Positions 50,672 to 63,455 are shown, numbered from the stretch's first letter. The stretch is DNA of 64,000 nt from Hydractinia symbiolongicarpus (GCF_029227915.1 NC_079876.1:1676001-1740000), one strand, 5' to 3'. Translations and numbers: made by a program. The notes: generated by a model not told the origin, from the letters alone.

Positions 50672-53600
50672 GTTTTCATTTTTGATGAGACGCTCAATAA
50701 AAGAAGTTTATTCGCCGACAAACGAAAACCCGCGATTTCCCATAAATCCCGGGCTTGGCCCGTATAGTCAAAAGTATACAAAGAAAGTACCCAGGGAGTA
50801 AACTCATTTCCCGAACGATTTTTTATATTATTTTTTTACCACTAAACGCATGAGCCTTGTAGTTTTCAAAAATATTTTCATATTTGATGGGACGCTGAAT
50901 AAAAGAAATTTAATCGCCGGCAAACGAAAATCCGCGATTTCCCGTAAATCCCGAACTCGGTCCGTATAGTCAAAAGTATACAAAGAAAGTACCCAGGGAG
51001 TAATCACATTTCCCGAACGATTTTTTAAATTATTTTTTCACCACTAAAACGCATGAGACTTGTAGTTTTCAAAAATGTTTTCATTTTTGATGAGACGCTG
51101 AATAAAAGAAGTTTAATCGCCGGCAAACGAAAACCCGCGATTTCCCGTAAATCCCGACTTGGCCCGTATAGTCAAAAGTATACAAAGAAAGTACACAGGG
51201 AGTAAACTCAATTCCCGCACGATTTTTTAAATTATTTTTTCACCACTAAAACGCATGAGACTTGTAGTTTTCAAAAATGTTTTTATTTTTGATGAGACGC
51301 TGAATAAAAGAAGTTTAATCGGCGGCAAACGAAAACCCGTGATTTCCCGTAAATCCCGACTTGGCCCGTATAGTCAAAAGTATACAAAGAAAGTACCCAG
51401 GGAGTAAACTCAATTCCCGCACGATTTTTTAAATTATTTTTTCACCACTAAAACGCATGAGACTTGTAGTTTTCAAAAATGTTTTCATTTTTGATGAGAC
51501 GCTGAATAAAAGAAGTTTAATCGCCGGCAAACGAAAACCCGCGATTTCCCGTAAATCCGGGGCTTGGCCCGTATAGTCGAATGTATACAAAGAAAGTACC
51601 CAGGGAGTAAACTCATTTCCCGAACGATTTTTTAAATTATTTTTTCACCACTAAAACGCATGAGACTTGTAGTTTTTAAAAATGTTTTCATTTTTGATGA
51701 GACGCTGAATAAAAGCAGTTTAATCGCCGGCAAACGAAAACCTGCGATTTCCCTAAATCCCGGACTCGGCACGTATAGTCAAAAATATACAAAGAAAGTA
51801 CCCAGGGAGTAAACTCATTTCCAGAACGATTTTTTAAATTATTTTTTCACCACTAAAACGCATAAGACTTGTAGTTTTTAAAAATGTTTTCATTTTTGAT
51901 GAGACGCTGAATAAAAGAAGTTTAATCGCCGGCAAACGAAAACCCGCGATTTCCCGTAAATCCCGGGCTTGGCCCGTATAGTCAAAAGTATACAAAGAAA
52001 GTACCCAGGGAGTAAACTCATTTCCCGAACGATTTTTTAAATTATTTTTTCACCACTAAAACGCATGAGACTTGGAGTTTTCAAAAATGTTTTCATTTTT
52101 GATGAGACGCTGAATAAAAGAAGTTTAATCGCCGGCAAACGAAAACCCGCGATTTCCCGTAAATCCCGGGCTTGGCCCGTATAGTTAAAAGTATACAAAG
52201 AAAGTACCCAGGGAGTAAACTCATTTCCCGAACGATTTTTTAAATTACTTTTTCACCACTAATACGCATGAGACTTGTAGTTTTCAAAAATGTTTTTATT
52301 TTTGATGAGACGCTTAATGAAAGAGGTTTAATCGCCGGAAAACGAAAACCCGCGATTTCCCGTAAATCCCGGGCTTGGCCCGTATAGTCGAATGTATACA
52401 AAGAAAGTACCCTGTGAGTAAACTCATTTCCAGAACGATTTTTTAAATTATTTTTTCACCACTAAAACGCATAAAACTTGTAGTTTTTAAAAATGTTTTC
52501 ATTTTTGATGAGACGCTGAATAAAAGAAGTTTAATCGCCGGCAAACGAAAACCCGCGATTTCCCGTAAATCCGGGGCTTGGCCCGTATAGTCGAATGTAT
52601 ACAAAGAAAGTACCCAGGGAGTAAACTCATTTCCCGAACGATTTTTTAAATTATTTTTTCACCACTAAAACGCATAAGACTTGTAGTTTTTAAAAATGTT
52701 TTCATTTTTGATGAGACGCTGAATAAAAGAAGTTTAATCGCCGGCAAACGAAAACCCGCGATTTCCCGTAAATCCCGGGCTTGGCCCGTATAGTCAAAAG
52801 TATACAAAGAAAGTACCCAGGGAGTAAACTCATTTCCCGAACGATTTTTTAAATTATTTTTTCACCACTAAAACGCATGAGACTTGGAGTTTTCAAAAAT
52901 GTTTTCATTTTTGATGAGACGCTGAATAAAAGAAGTTTAATCGCCGGCAAACGAAAACCCGCGATTTCCCGTAAATCCGGGGCTTGGCCCGTATAGTCGA
53001 ATGTATACAAAGAAAGTACCCAGGGAGTAAACTCATTTCCCGAACGATTTTTTAAATTATTTTTTCACCACTAAAACGCATGAGACTTGTAGTTTTCAAA
53101 AATGTTTTCATTTTTGATGAGACGCTGAATAAAAGAAGTTTAATCGCCGGCAAACGAAAACCCGCGATTTCCCGTAAATCCCGGGCGTGGCACGTATAGT
53201 CGAATGTATACAAAGAAAGTACCCAGGGAGTAAACTCATTTCCCGAACGATTTTTTATATTATTTTTTCACCACTAAAACGCATAAGACTTGTAGTTTTT
53301 AAAAATGTTTTCATTTTTGATGAGACGCTGAATAAAAGAAGTTTAATCGCCTGCAAACGAAAACCCGCGATTTCCCGTAAATCCCGGGCTTGGCCCGTAT
53401 AGTCAAAAGTATACAAAGAAAGTACCCAGGGAGTAAACTCATTTCCCGAACGATTTTTTAAATTATTTTTTCACCACTAAAACGCATGAGACTTGGAGTT
53501 TTCAAAAATGTTTTCATTTTTGATGAGACGCTGAATAAAAGAAGTTTAATCGCCGGCAAACGAAAACCCGCGATTTCCCGTAAATCCCGGCTTGGCCCGT

Positions 53601-53711
53601 ATAGTCAAAAGTATACAAAGAAAGTACCCAGGGAGTAAACTCATTTCCAGAACGATTTTTTAAATTATTTTTTCACCACTAAAACGCATAAGAGTTGTAG
53701 TTTTTAAAAAT
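50672..53711. repeat. 17-monomer repeat with two monomers deleted (15-mer, 3040 bp)
   Basis: L', X, Y1, Y2 and the front of Y3 (start 51481, ATCCGGGG, TCGAATG) run into the tail of Z1 and then Z2. The fusion lies within 51585-51638, where Y3 and Z1 are identical. Z6 of this copy reads ATCCGGGGCTTGGCCCG near 52570, whereas the other three copies that retain Z6 read GGGCGTGGCACG. A private base is GTACACAGGG near 51191. Confidence 0.87.
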
Positions 53712-56142
53712 GTTTTCATTTTTGATGAGACGCTCAATAAAAGAAGTTTATTCGCCGACAAACGAAAACCCGCGATTTCCCATAAATCCCGGGCTTGGCC
53801 CGTATAGTCAAAAGTATACAAAGAAAGTACCCAGGGAGTAAACTCATTTCCCGAACGATTTTTTATATTATTTTTTTACCACTAAACGCATGAGCCTTGT
53901 AGTTTTCAAAAATATTTTCATATTTGATGGGACGCTGAATAAAAGAAATTTAATCGCCGGCAAACGAAAATCCGCGATTTCCCGTAAATCCCGAACTCGG
54001 TCCGTATAGTCAAAAGTATACAAAGAAAGTACCCAGGGAGTAATCACATTTCCCGAACGATTTTTTAAATTATTTTTTCACCACTAAAACGCATGAGACT
54101 TGTAGTTTTCAAAAATGTTTTCATTTTTGATGAGACGCTGAATAAAAGAAGTTTAATCGCCGGCAAACGAAAACCCGCGATTTCCCGTAAATCCCGACTT
54201 GGCCCGTATAGTCAAAAGTATACAAAGAAAGTACCCAGGGAGTAAACTCAATTCCCGCACGATTTTTTAAATTATTTTTTCACCACTAAAACGCATGAGA
54301 CTTGTAGTTTTCAAAAATGTTTTTATTTTTGATGAGACGCTGAATAAAAGAAGTTTAATCGGCGGCAAACGAAAACCCGTGATTTCCCGTAAATCCCGAC
54401 TTGGCCCGTATAGTCAAAAGTATACAAAGAAAGTACCCAGGGAGTAAACTCAATTCCCGCACGATTTTTTAAATTATTTTTTCACCACTAAAACGCATGA
54501 GACTTGTAGTTTTCAAAAATGTTTTCATTTTTGATGAGACGCTGAATAAAAGAAGTTTAATCGCCGGCAAACGAAAACCCGCGATTTCCCGTAAATCCGG
54601 GGCTTGGCCCGTATAGTCGAATGTATACAAAGAAAGTACCCAGGGAGTAAACTCATTTCCCGAACGATTTTTTAAATTTTTTTTTCACCACTAATACGCA
54701 TGAGACTTTTAGTTTTCAAAAATATCTTCATTTTTGATGAGACGCTGAATGAAAGAGGTTTAATCGCCGGAAAACGAAAACCCGCGATTTCCCGTAAATC
54801 CCGGGCTTGGCCCGTATAGTCGAATGTATACAAAGAAAGTACCCTGTGAGTAAACTCATTTCCAGAACGATTTTTTAAATTATTTTTTCACCACTAAAAC
54901 GCATAAGACTTGTAGTTTTTAAAAATGTTTTCATTTTTGATGAGACGCTGAATAAAAGAAGTTTAATCGCCGGCAAACGAAAACCCGCGATTTCCCGTAA
55001 ATCCCGGGCTTGGCCCGTATAGTTAAAAGTATACAAAGAAAGTACCCAGGGAGTAAACTCATTTCCCGAACGATTTTTTAAATTATTTTTTCACCACTAA
55101 AACGCATGAGACTTGTAGTTTTTAAAAATGTTTTCATTTTTGATGAGACGCTGAATAAAAGCAGTTTAATCGCCGGCAAACGAAAACCTGCGATTTCCCT
55201 AAATCCCGGACTCGGCACGTATAGTCAAAAATATACAAAGAAAGTACCCAGGGAGTAAACTCATTTCCAGAACGATTTTTTAAATTATTTTTTCACCACT
55301 AAAACGCATAAGACTTGTAGTTTTTAAAAATGTTTTCATTTTTGATGAGACGCTGAATAAAAGAAGTTTAATCGCCGGCAAACGAAAACCCGCGATTTCC
55401 CGTAAATCCCGGGCTTGGCCCGTATAGTCAAAAGTATACAAAGAAAGTACCCAGGGAGTAAACTCATTTCCCGAACGATTTTTTAAATTATTTTTTCACC
55501 ACTAAAACGCATGAGACTTGGAGTTTTCAAAAATGTTTTCATTTTTGATGAGACGCTGAATAAAAGAAGTTTAATCGCCGGCAAACGAAAACCCGCGATT
55601 TCCCGTAAATCCCGGGCTTGGCCCGTATAGTTAAAAGTATACAAAGAAAGTACCCAGGGAGTAAACTCATTTCCCGAACGATTTTTTAAATTACTTTTTC
55701 ACCACTAATACGCATGAGACTTGTAGTTTTCAAAAATGTTTTTATTTTTGATGAGACGCTTAATGAAAGAGGTTTAATCGCCGGAAAACGAAAACCCGCG
55801 ATTTCCCGTAAATCCCGGGCTTGGCCCGTATAGTCGAATGTATACAAAGAAAGTACCCTGTGAGTAAACTCATTTCCAGAACGATTTTTTAAATTATTTT
55901 TTCACCACTAAAACGCATGAGACTTGGAGTTTTCAAAAATGTTTTCATTTTTGATGAGACGCTGAATAAAAGAAGTTTAATCGCCGGCAAACGAAAACCC
56001 GCGATTTCCCGTAAATCCCGGCTTGGCCCGTATAGTCAAAAGTATACAAAGAAAGTACCCAGGGAGTAAACTCATTTCCAGAACGATTTTTTAAATTATT
56101 TTTTCACCACTAAAACGCATAAGAGTTGTAGTTTTTAAAAAT
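53712..56142. repeat. 17-monomer repeat with five monomers deleted (12-mer, 2431 bp)
   Basis: L', X, Y1-Y4 and Z1-Z4 are intact. Z5 then starts normally (A-type body, CCCTGTG, CCAGAACG) but ends with the Z10 tail CATGAGACTTGGAG and leads straight into Z11. The fusion interval is about 55880-55917, a run shared by Z5 and Z10. Confidence 0.87.
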
Positions 56143-59100
56143 GTTTTCATTTTTGATGAGACGCTCAATAAAAGAAGTTTATTCGCCGACAAACGAAAAC
56201 CCGCGATTTCCCATAAATCCCGGGCTTGGCCCGTATAGTCAAAAGTATACAAAGAAAGTACCCAGGGAGTAAACTCATTTCCCGAACGATTTTTTATATT
56301 ATTTTTTTACCACTAAACGCATGAGCCTTGTAGTTTTCAAAAATATTTTCATATTTGATGGGACGCTGAATAAAAGAAATTTAATCGCCGGCAAACGAAA
56401 ATCCGCGATTTCCCGTAAATCCCGAACTCGGTCCGTATAGTCAAAAGTATACAAAGAAAGTACCCAGGGAGTAATCACATTTCCCGAACGATTTTTTAAA
56501 TTATTTTTTCACCACTAAAACGCATGAGACTTGTAGTTTTCAAAAATGTTTTCATTTTTGATGAGACGCTGAATAAAAGAAGTTTAATCGCCGGCAAACG
56601 AAAACCCGCGATTTCCCGTAAATCCCGACTTGGCCCGTATAGTCAAAAGTATACAAAGAAAGTACCCAGGGAGTAAACTCAATTCCCGCACGATTTTTTA
56701 AATTATTTTTTCACCACTAAAACGCATGAGACTTGTAGTTTTCAAAAATGTTTTTATTTTTGATGAGACGCTGAATAAAAGAAGTTTAATCGGCGGCAAA
56801 CGAAAACCCGTGATTTCCCGTAAATCCCGACTTGGCCCGTATAGTCAAAAGTATACAAAGAAAGTACCCAGGGAGTAAACTCAATTCCCGCACGATTTTT
56901 TAAATTATTTTTTCACCACTAAAACGCATGAGACTTGTAGTTTTCAAAAATGTTTTCATTTTTGATGAGACGCTGAATAAAAGAAGTTTAATCGCCGGCA
57001 AACGAAAACCCGCGATTTCCCGTAAATCCGGGGCTTGGCCCGTATAGTCGAATGTATACAAAGAAAGTACCCAGGGAGTAAACTCATTTCCCGAACGATT
57101 TTTTAAATTTTTTTTTCACCACTAATACGCATGAGACTTTTAGTTTTCAAAAATATCTTCATTTTTGATGAGACGCTGAATGAAAGAGGTTTAATCGCCG
57201 GAAAACGAAAACCCGCGATTTCCCGTAAATCCCGGGCTTGGCCCGTATAGTCGAATGTATACAAAGAAAGTACCCTGTGAGTAAACTCATTTCCAGAACG
57301 ATTTTTTAAATTATTTTTTCACCACTAAAACGCATAAGACTTGTAGTTTTTAAAAATGTTTTCATTTTTGATGAGACGCTGAATAAAAGAAGTTTAATCG
57401 CCGGCAAACGAAAACCCGCGATTTCCCGTAAATCCCGGGCTTGGCCCGTATAGTTAAAAGTATACAAAGAAAGTACCCAGGGAGTAAACTCATTTCCCGA
57501 ACGATTTTTTAAATTATTTTTTCACCACTAAAACGCATGAGACTTGTAGTTTTTAAAAATGTTTTCATTTTTGATGAGACGCTGAATAAAAGCAGTTTAA
57601 TCGCCGGCAAACGAAAACCTGCGATTTCCCTAAATCCCGGACTCGGCACGTATAGTCAAAAATATACAAAGAAAGTACCCAGGGAGTAAACTCATTTCCA
57701 GAACGATTTTTTAAATTATTTTTTCACCACTAAAACGCATAAGACTTGTAGTTTTTAAAAATGTTTTCATTTTTGATGAGACGCTGAATAAAAGAAGTTT
57801 AATCGCCGGCAAACGAAAACCCGCGATTTCCCGTAAATCCCGGGCTTGGCCCGTATAGTCAAAAGTATACAAAGAAAGTACCCAGGGAGTAAACTCATTT
57901 CCCGAACGATTTTTTAAATTATTTTTTCACCACTAAAACGCATGAGACTTGGAGTTTTCAAAAATGTTTTCATTTTTGATGAGACGCTGAATAAAAGAAG
58001 TTTAATCGCCGGCAAACGAAAACCCGCGATTTCCCGTAAATCCCGGGCTTGGCCCGTATAGTTAAAAGTATACAAAGAAAGTACCCAGGGAGTAAACTCA
58101 TTTCCCGAACGATTTTTTAAATTACTTTTTCACCACTAATACGCATGAGACTTGTAGTTGTCAAAAATGTTTTTATTTTTGATGAGACGCTTAATGAAAG
58201 AGGTTTAATCGCCGGAAAACGAAAACCCGCGATTTCCCGTAAATCCCGGGCTTGGCCCGTATAGTCGAATGTATACAAAGAAAGTACCCTGTAAGTAAAC
58301 TCATTTCCAGAACGATTTTTTAAATTATTTTTTCACCACTAAAACGCATAAAACTTGTAGTTTTTAAAAATGTTTTCATTTTTGATGAGACGCTGAATAA
58401 AAGAAGTTTAATCGCCGGCAAACGAAAACCCGCGATTTCCCGTAAATCCCGGGCGTGGCACGTATAGTCGAATGTATACAAAGAAAGTACCCAGGGAGTA
58501 AACTCATTTCCCGAACGATTTTTTAAATTATTTTTTCACCACTAAAACGCATAAGACTTGTAGTTTTTAAAAATGTTTTCATTTTTGATGAGACGCTGAA
58601 TAAAAGAAGTTTAATCGCCGGCAAACGAAAACCCGCGATTTCCCGTAAATCCCGGGCTTGGCCCGTATAGTCAAAAGTATACAAAGAAAGTACCCAGGGA
58701 GTAAACTCATTTCCCGAACGATTTTTTAAATTATTTTTTCACCACTAAAACGCATGAGACTTGGAGTTTTCAAAAATGTTTTCATTTTTGATGAGACGCT
58801 GAATAAAAGAAGTTTAATCGCCGGCAAACGAAAACCCGCGATTTCCCGTAAATCCGGGGCTTGGCCCGTATAGTCGAATGTATACAAAGAAAGTACCCAG
58901 GGAGTAAACTCATTTCCCGAACGATTTTTTAAATTATTTTTTCACCACTAAAACGCATGAGACTTGTAGTTTTCAAAAATGTTTTCATTTTTGATGAGAC
59001 GCTGAATAAAAGAAGTTTAATCGCCGGCAAACGAAAACCCGCGATTTCCCGTAAATCCCGGGCGTGGCACGTATAGTCGAATGTATACAAAGAAAGTACC

Positions 59101-60197
59101 CAGGGAGTAAACTCATTTCCCGAACGATTTTTTAAATTATTTTTTCACCACTAAAACGCATAAGACTTGTAGTTTTTAAAAATGTTTTCATTTTTGATGA
59201 GACGCTGAATAAAAGAAGTTTAATCGCCGGCAAACGAAAACCCGCGATTTCCCGTAAATCCCGGGCTTGGCCCGTATAGTCAAAAGTATACAAAGAAAGT
59301 ACCCAGGGAGTAAACTCATTTCCCGAACGATTTTTTAAATTATTTTTTCACCACTAAAACGCATGAGACTTGGAGTTTTCAAAAATGTTTTCATTTTTGA
59401 TGAGACGCTGAATAAAAGAAGTTTAATCGCCGGCAAACGAAAACCCGCGATTTCCCGTAAATCCGGGGCTTGGCCCGTATAGTCGAATGTATACAAAGAA
59501 AGTACCCAGGGAGTAAACTCATTTCCCGAACGATTTTTTAAATTATTTTTTCACCACTAAAACGCATGAGACTTGTAGTTTTCAAAAATGTTTTCATTTT
59601 TGATGAGACGCTGAATAAAAGAAGTTTAATCGCCGGCAAACGAAAACCCGCGATTTCCCGTAAATCCCGGGCGTGGCACGTATAGTCGAATGTATACAAA
59701 GAAAGTACCCAGGGAGTAAACTCATTTCCCGAACGATTTTTTATATTATTTTTTCACCACTAAAACGCATAAGACTTGTAGTTTTTAAAAATGTTTTCAT
59801 TTTTGATGAGACGCTGAATAAAAGAAGTTTAATCGCCTGCAAACGAAAACCCGCGATTTCCCGTAAATCCCGGGCTTGGCCCGTATAGTCAAAAGTATAC
59901 AAAGAAAGTACCCAGGGAGTAAACTCATTTCCCGAACGATTTTTTAAATTATTTTTTCACCACTAAAACGCATGAGACTTGGAGTTTTCAAAAATGTTTT
60001 CATTTTTGATGAGACGCTGAATAAAAGAAGTTTAATCGCCGGCAAACGAAAACCCGCGATTTCCCGTAAATCCCGGCTTGGCCCGTATAGTCAAAAGTAT
60101 ACAAAGAAAGTACCCAGGGAGTAAACTCATTTCCAGAACGATTTTTTAAATTATTTTTTCACCACTAAAACGCATAAGAGTTGTAGTTTTTAAAAAT
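56143..60197. repeat. 17-monomer repeat with a trimer duplicated (20-mer, 4055 bp)
   Basis: All of L', X, Y1-Y4 and Z1-Z11 are present, but Z7-Z8-Z9 occurs twice (58575-59183 and 59184-59792). Only the second Z9 has the TTTTTTATATT end. Private bases include TAGTTGTCAAAAATG near 58156 and CCTGTAAGTAAAC near 58288. Confidence 0.88.
58575..59792. repeat. Direct duplication of a 609 bp Z7-Z8-Z9 trimer
   Basis: Z7 58575, Z8 58778, Z9 58981 are followed by Z7 59184, Z8 59387, Z9 59590. The unit is exactly three monomers of 203 bp. The copies look identical by eye except at the end of Z9 (TTTTTTAAATT against TTTTTTATATT), which locates the exchange in that tail. Confidence 0.85.
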
Positions 60198-61817
60198 GTT
60201 TTCATTTTTGATGAGACGCTCAATAAAAGAAGTTTATTCGCCGACAAACGAAAACCCGCGATTTCCCATAAATCCCGGGCTTGGCCCGTATAGTCAAAAG
60301 TATACAAAGAAAGTACCCAGGGAGTAAACTCATTTCCCGAACGATTTTTTATATTATTTTTTTACCACTAAACGCATGAGCCTTGTAGTTTTCAAAAATA
60401 TTTTCATATTTGATGGGACGCTGAATAAAAGAAATTTAATCGCCGGCAAACGAAAATCCGCGATTTCCCGTAAATCCCGAACTCGGTCCGTATAGTCAAA
60501 AGTATACAAAGAAAGTACCCAGGGAGTAATCACATTTCCCGAACGATTTTTTAAATTATTTTTTCACCACTAAAACGCATGAGACTTGTAGTTTTCAAAA
60601 ATGTTTTCATTTTTGATGAGACGCTGAATAAAAGAAGTTTAATCGCCGGCAAACGAAAACCCGCGATTTCCCGTAAATCCCGACTTGGCCCGTATAGTCA
60701 AAAGTATACAAAGAAAGTACCCAGGGAGTAAACTCAATTCCCGCACGATTTTTTAAATTATTTTTTCACCACTAAAACGCATGAGACTTGTAGTTTTCAA
60801 AAATGTTTTTATTTTTGATGAGACGCTGAATAAAAGAAGTTTAATCGGCGGCAAACGAAAACCCGTGATTTCCCGTAAATCCCGACTTGGCCCGTATAGT
60901 CAAAAGTATACAAAGAAAGTACCCAGGGAGTAAACTCAATTCCCGCACGATTTTTTAAATTATTTTTTCACCACTAAAACGCATGAGACTTGTAGTTTTC
61001 AAAAATGTTTTCATTTTTGATGAGACGCTGAATAAAAGAAGTTTAATCGCCGGCAAACGAAAACCCGCGATTTCCCGTAAATCCGGGGCTTGGCCCGTAT
61101 AGTCGAATGTATACAAAGAAAGTACCCAGGGAGTAAACTCATTTCCCGAACGATTTTTTAAATTTTTTTTTCACCACTAATACGCATGAGACTTTTAGTT
61201 TTCAAAAATATCTTCATTTTTGATGAGACGCTGAATGAAAGAGGTTTAATCGCCGGAAAACGAAAACCCGCGATTTCCCGTAAATCCCGGGCTTGGCCCG
61301 TATAGTCGAATGTATACAAAGAAAGTACCCTGTGAGTAAACTCATTTCCAGAACGATTTTTTAAATTATTTTTTCACCACTAAAACGCATAAGACTTGTA
61401 GTTTTTAAAAATGTTTTCATTTTTGATGAGACGCTGAATAAAAGAAGTTTAATCGCCGGCAAACGAAAACCCGCGATTTCCCGTAAATCCCGGGCTTGGC
61501 CCGTATAGTTAAAAGTATACAAAGAAAGTACCCAGGGAGTAAACTCATTTCCCGAACGATTTTTTAAATTATTTTTTCACCACTAAAACGCATGAGACTT
61601 GTAGTTTTTAAAAATGTTTTCATTTTTGATGAGACGCTGAATAAAAGCAGTTTAATCGCCGGCAAACGAAAACCTGCGATTTCCCTAAATCCCGGACTCG
61701 GCACGTATAGTCAAAAATATACAAAGAAAGTACCCAGGGAGTAAAATCATTTCCAGAACGATTTTTTAAATTATTTTTTCACCACTAAAACGCATAAGAC
61801 TTGTAGTTTTTAAAAAT

Positions 61818-62629
61818 GTTTTCATTTTTGATGAGACGCTGAATAAAAGAAGTTTAATCGCCGGCAAACGAAAACCCGCGATTTCCCGTAAATCCCGGGC
61901 TTGGCCCGTATAGTCAAAAGTATACAAAGAAAGTACCCAGGGAGTAAACTCATTTCCCGAACGATTTTTTAAATTATTTTTTCACCACTAAAACGCATGA
62001 GACTTGGAGTTTTCAAAAATGTTTTCATTTTTGATGAGACGCTGAAGAAAAGAAGTTTAATCGCCGGCAAACGAAAACCCGCGATTTCCCGTAAATCCCG
62101 GGCTTGGCCCGTATACTTAAAAGTATACAAAGAAAGTACCCAGGGAGTAAACTCATTTCCCGAACGATTTTTTAAATTACTTTTTCACCACTAATACGCA
62201 TAAGACTTGTAGTTTTTAAAAATGTTTTCATTTTTGATGAGACGCTGAATAAAAGAAGTTTAATCGCCGGCAAACGAAAACCCGCGATTTCCCGTAAATC
62301 CCGGGCTTGGCCCGTATAGTCAAAAGTATACAAAGAAAGTACCCAGGGAGTAAACTCATTTCCCGAACGATTTTTTAAATTATTTTTTCACCACTAAAAC
62401 GCATGAGACTTGGAGTTTTCAAAAATGTTTTCATTTTTGATGAGACGCTGAAGAAAAGAAGTTTAATCGCCGGCAAACGAAAACCCGCGATTTCCCGTAA
62501 ATCCCGGGCTTGGCCCGTATACTTAAAAGTATACAAAGAAAGTACCCAGGGAGTAAACTCATTTCCCGAACGATTTTTTAAATTACTTTTTCACCACTAA
62601 TACGCATGAGACTTGTAGTTTTCAAAAAT
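61818..62629. repeat. Direct duplication of a 406 bp Z3-Z4 dimer
   Basis: Two adjacent 406 bp units (61818-62223 and 62224-62629) share two variants found nowhere else in my reading: GCTGAAGAAAAG and GTATACTTAAAAG in Z4. The junction monomer tail near 62193-62223 is a hybrid (TAATACGC of the Z4 tail followed by ATAAGAC of another class). The new mutations therefore predate the duplication. Confidence 0.87.
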
Positions 62630-63433
62630 GTTTTTATTTTTGATGAGACGCTTAATGAAAGAGGTTTAATCGCCGGAAAACGAAAACCCGCGATTTCCCG
62701 TAAATCCCGGGCTTGGCCCGTATAGTCGAATGTATACAAAGAAAGTACCCTGTGAGTAAACTCATTTCCAGAACGATTTTTTAAATTATTTTTTCACCAC
62801 TAAAACGCATAAAACTTGTAGTTTTTAAAAATGTTTTCATTTTTGATGAGACGCTGAATAAAAGAAGTTTAATCGCCGGCAAACGAAAACCCGCGATTTC
62901 CCGTAAATCCCGGGCGTGGCACGTATAGTCGAATGTATACAAAGAAAGTACCCAGGGAGTAAACTCATTTCCCGAACGATTTTTTAAATTATTTTTTCAC
63001 CACTAAAACGCATAAGACTTGTAGTTTTTAAAAATGTTTTCATTTTTGATGAGACGCTGAATAAAAGAAGTTTAATCGCCGGCAAACGAAAACCCGCGAT
63101 TTCCCGTAAATCCCGGGCTTGGCCCGTATAGTCAAAAGTATACAAAGAAAGTACCCAGGGAGTAAACTCATTTCCCGAACGATTTTTTAAATTATTTTTT
63201 CACCACTAAAACGCATGAGACTTGGAGTTTTCAAAAATGTTATCATTTTTGATGAGACGCTGAATAAAAGAAGTTTAATCGCCGGCAAACGAAAACCCGC
63301 GATTTCCCGTAAATCCGGGGCTTGGCCCGTATAGTCGAATGTATACAAAGAAAGTACCCAGGGAGTAAACTCATTTCCCGAACGATTTTTTAAATTATTT
63401 TTTCACCACTAAAACGCATGAGACTTGTAGTTT

Positions 63434-63455
63434 TCAAAAATGTTTTCATTTTTGA
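63434..63455. repeat. Perfect inverted repeat at the monomer boundary (example)
   Basis: The arms are TCAAAAATG and CATTTTTGA, 9 bp each, separated by a TTTT loop. Most monomers ending TTTTCAAAAAT have it. Monomers ending TTTTTAAAAAT keep 7 paired bases (AAAAATG with CATTTTT) plus a possible T-G pair. X-type and some K-type monomers break it. One example is annotated; the structure recurs at about 203 bp intervals across the array. Confidence 0.85.
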
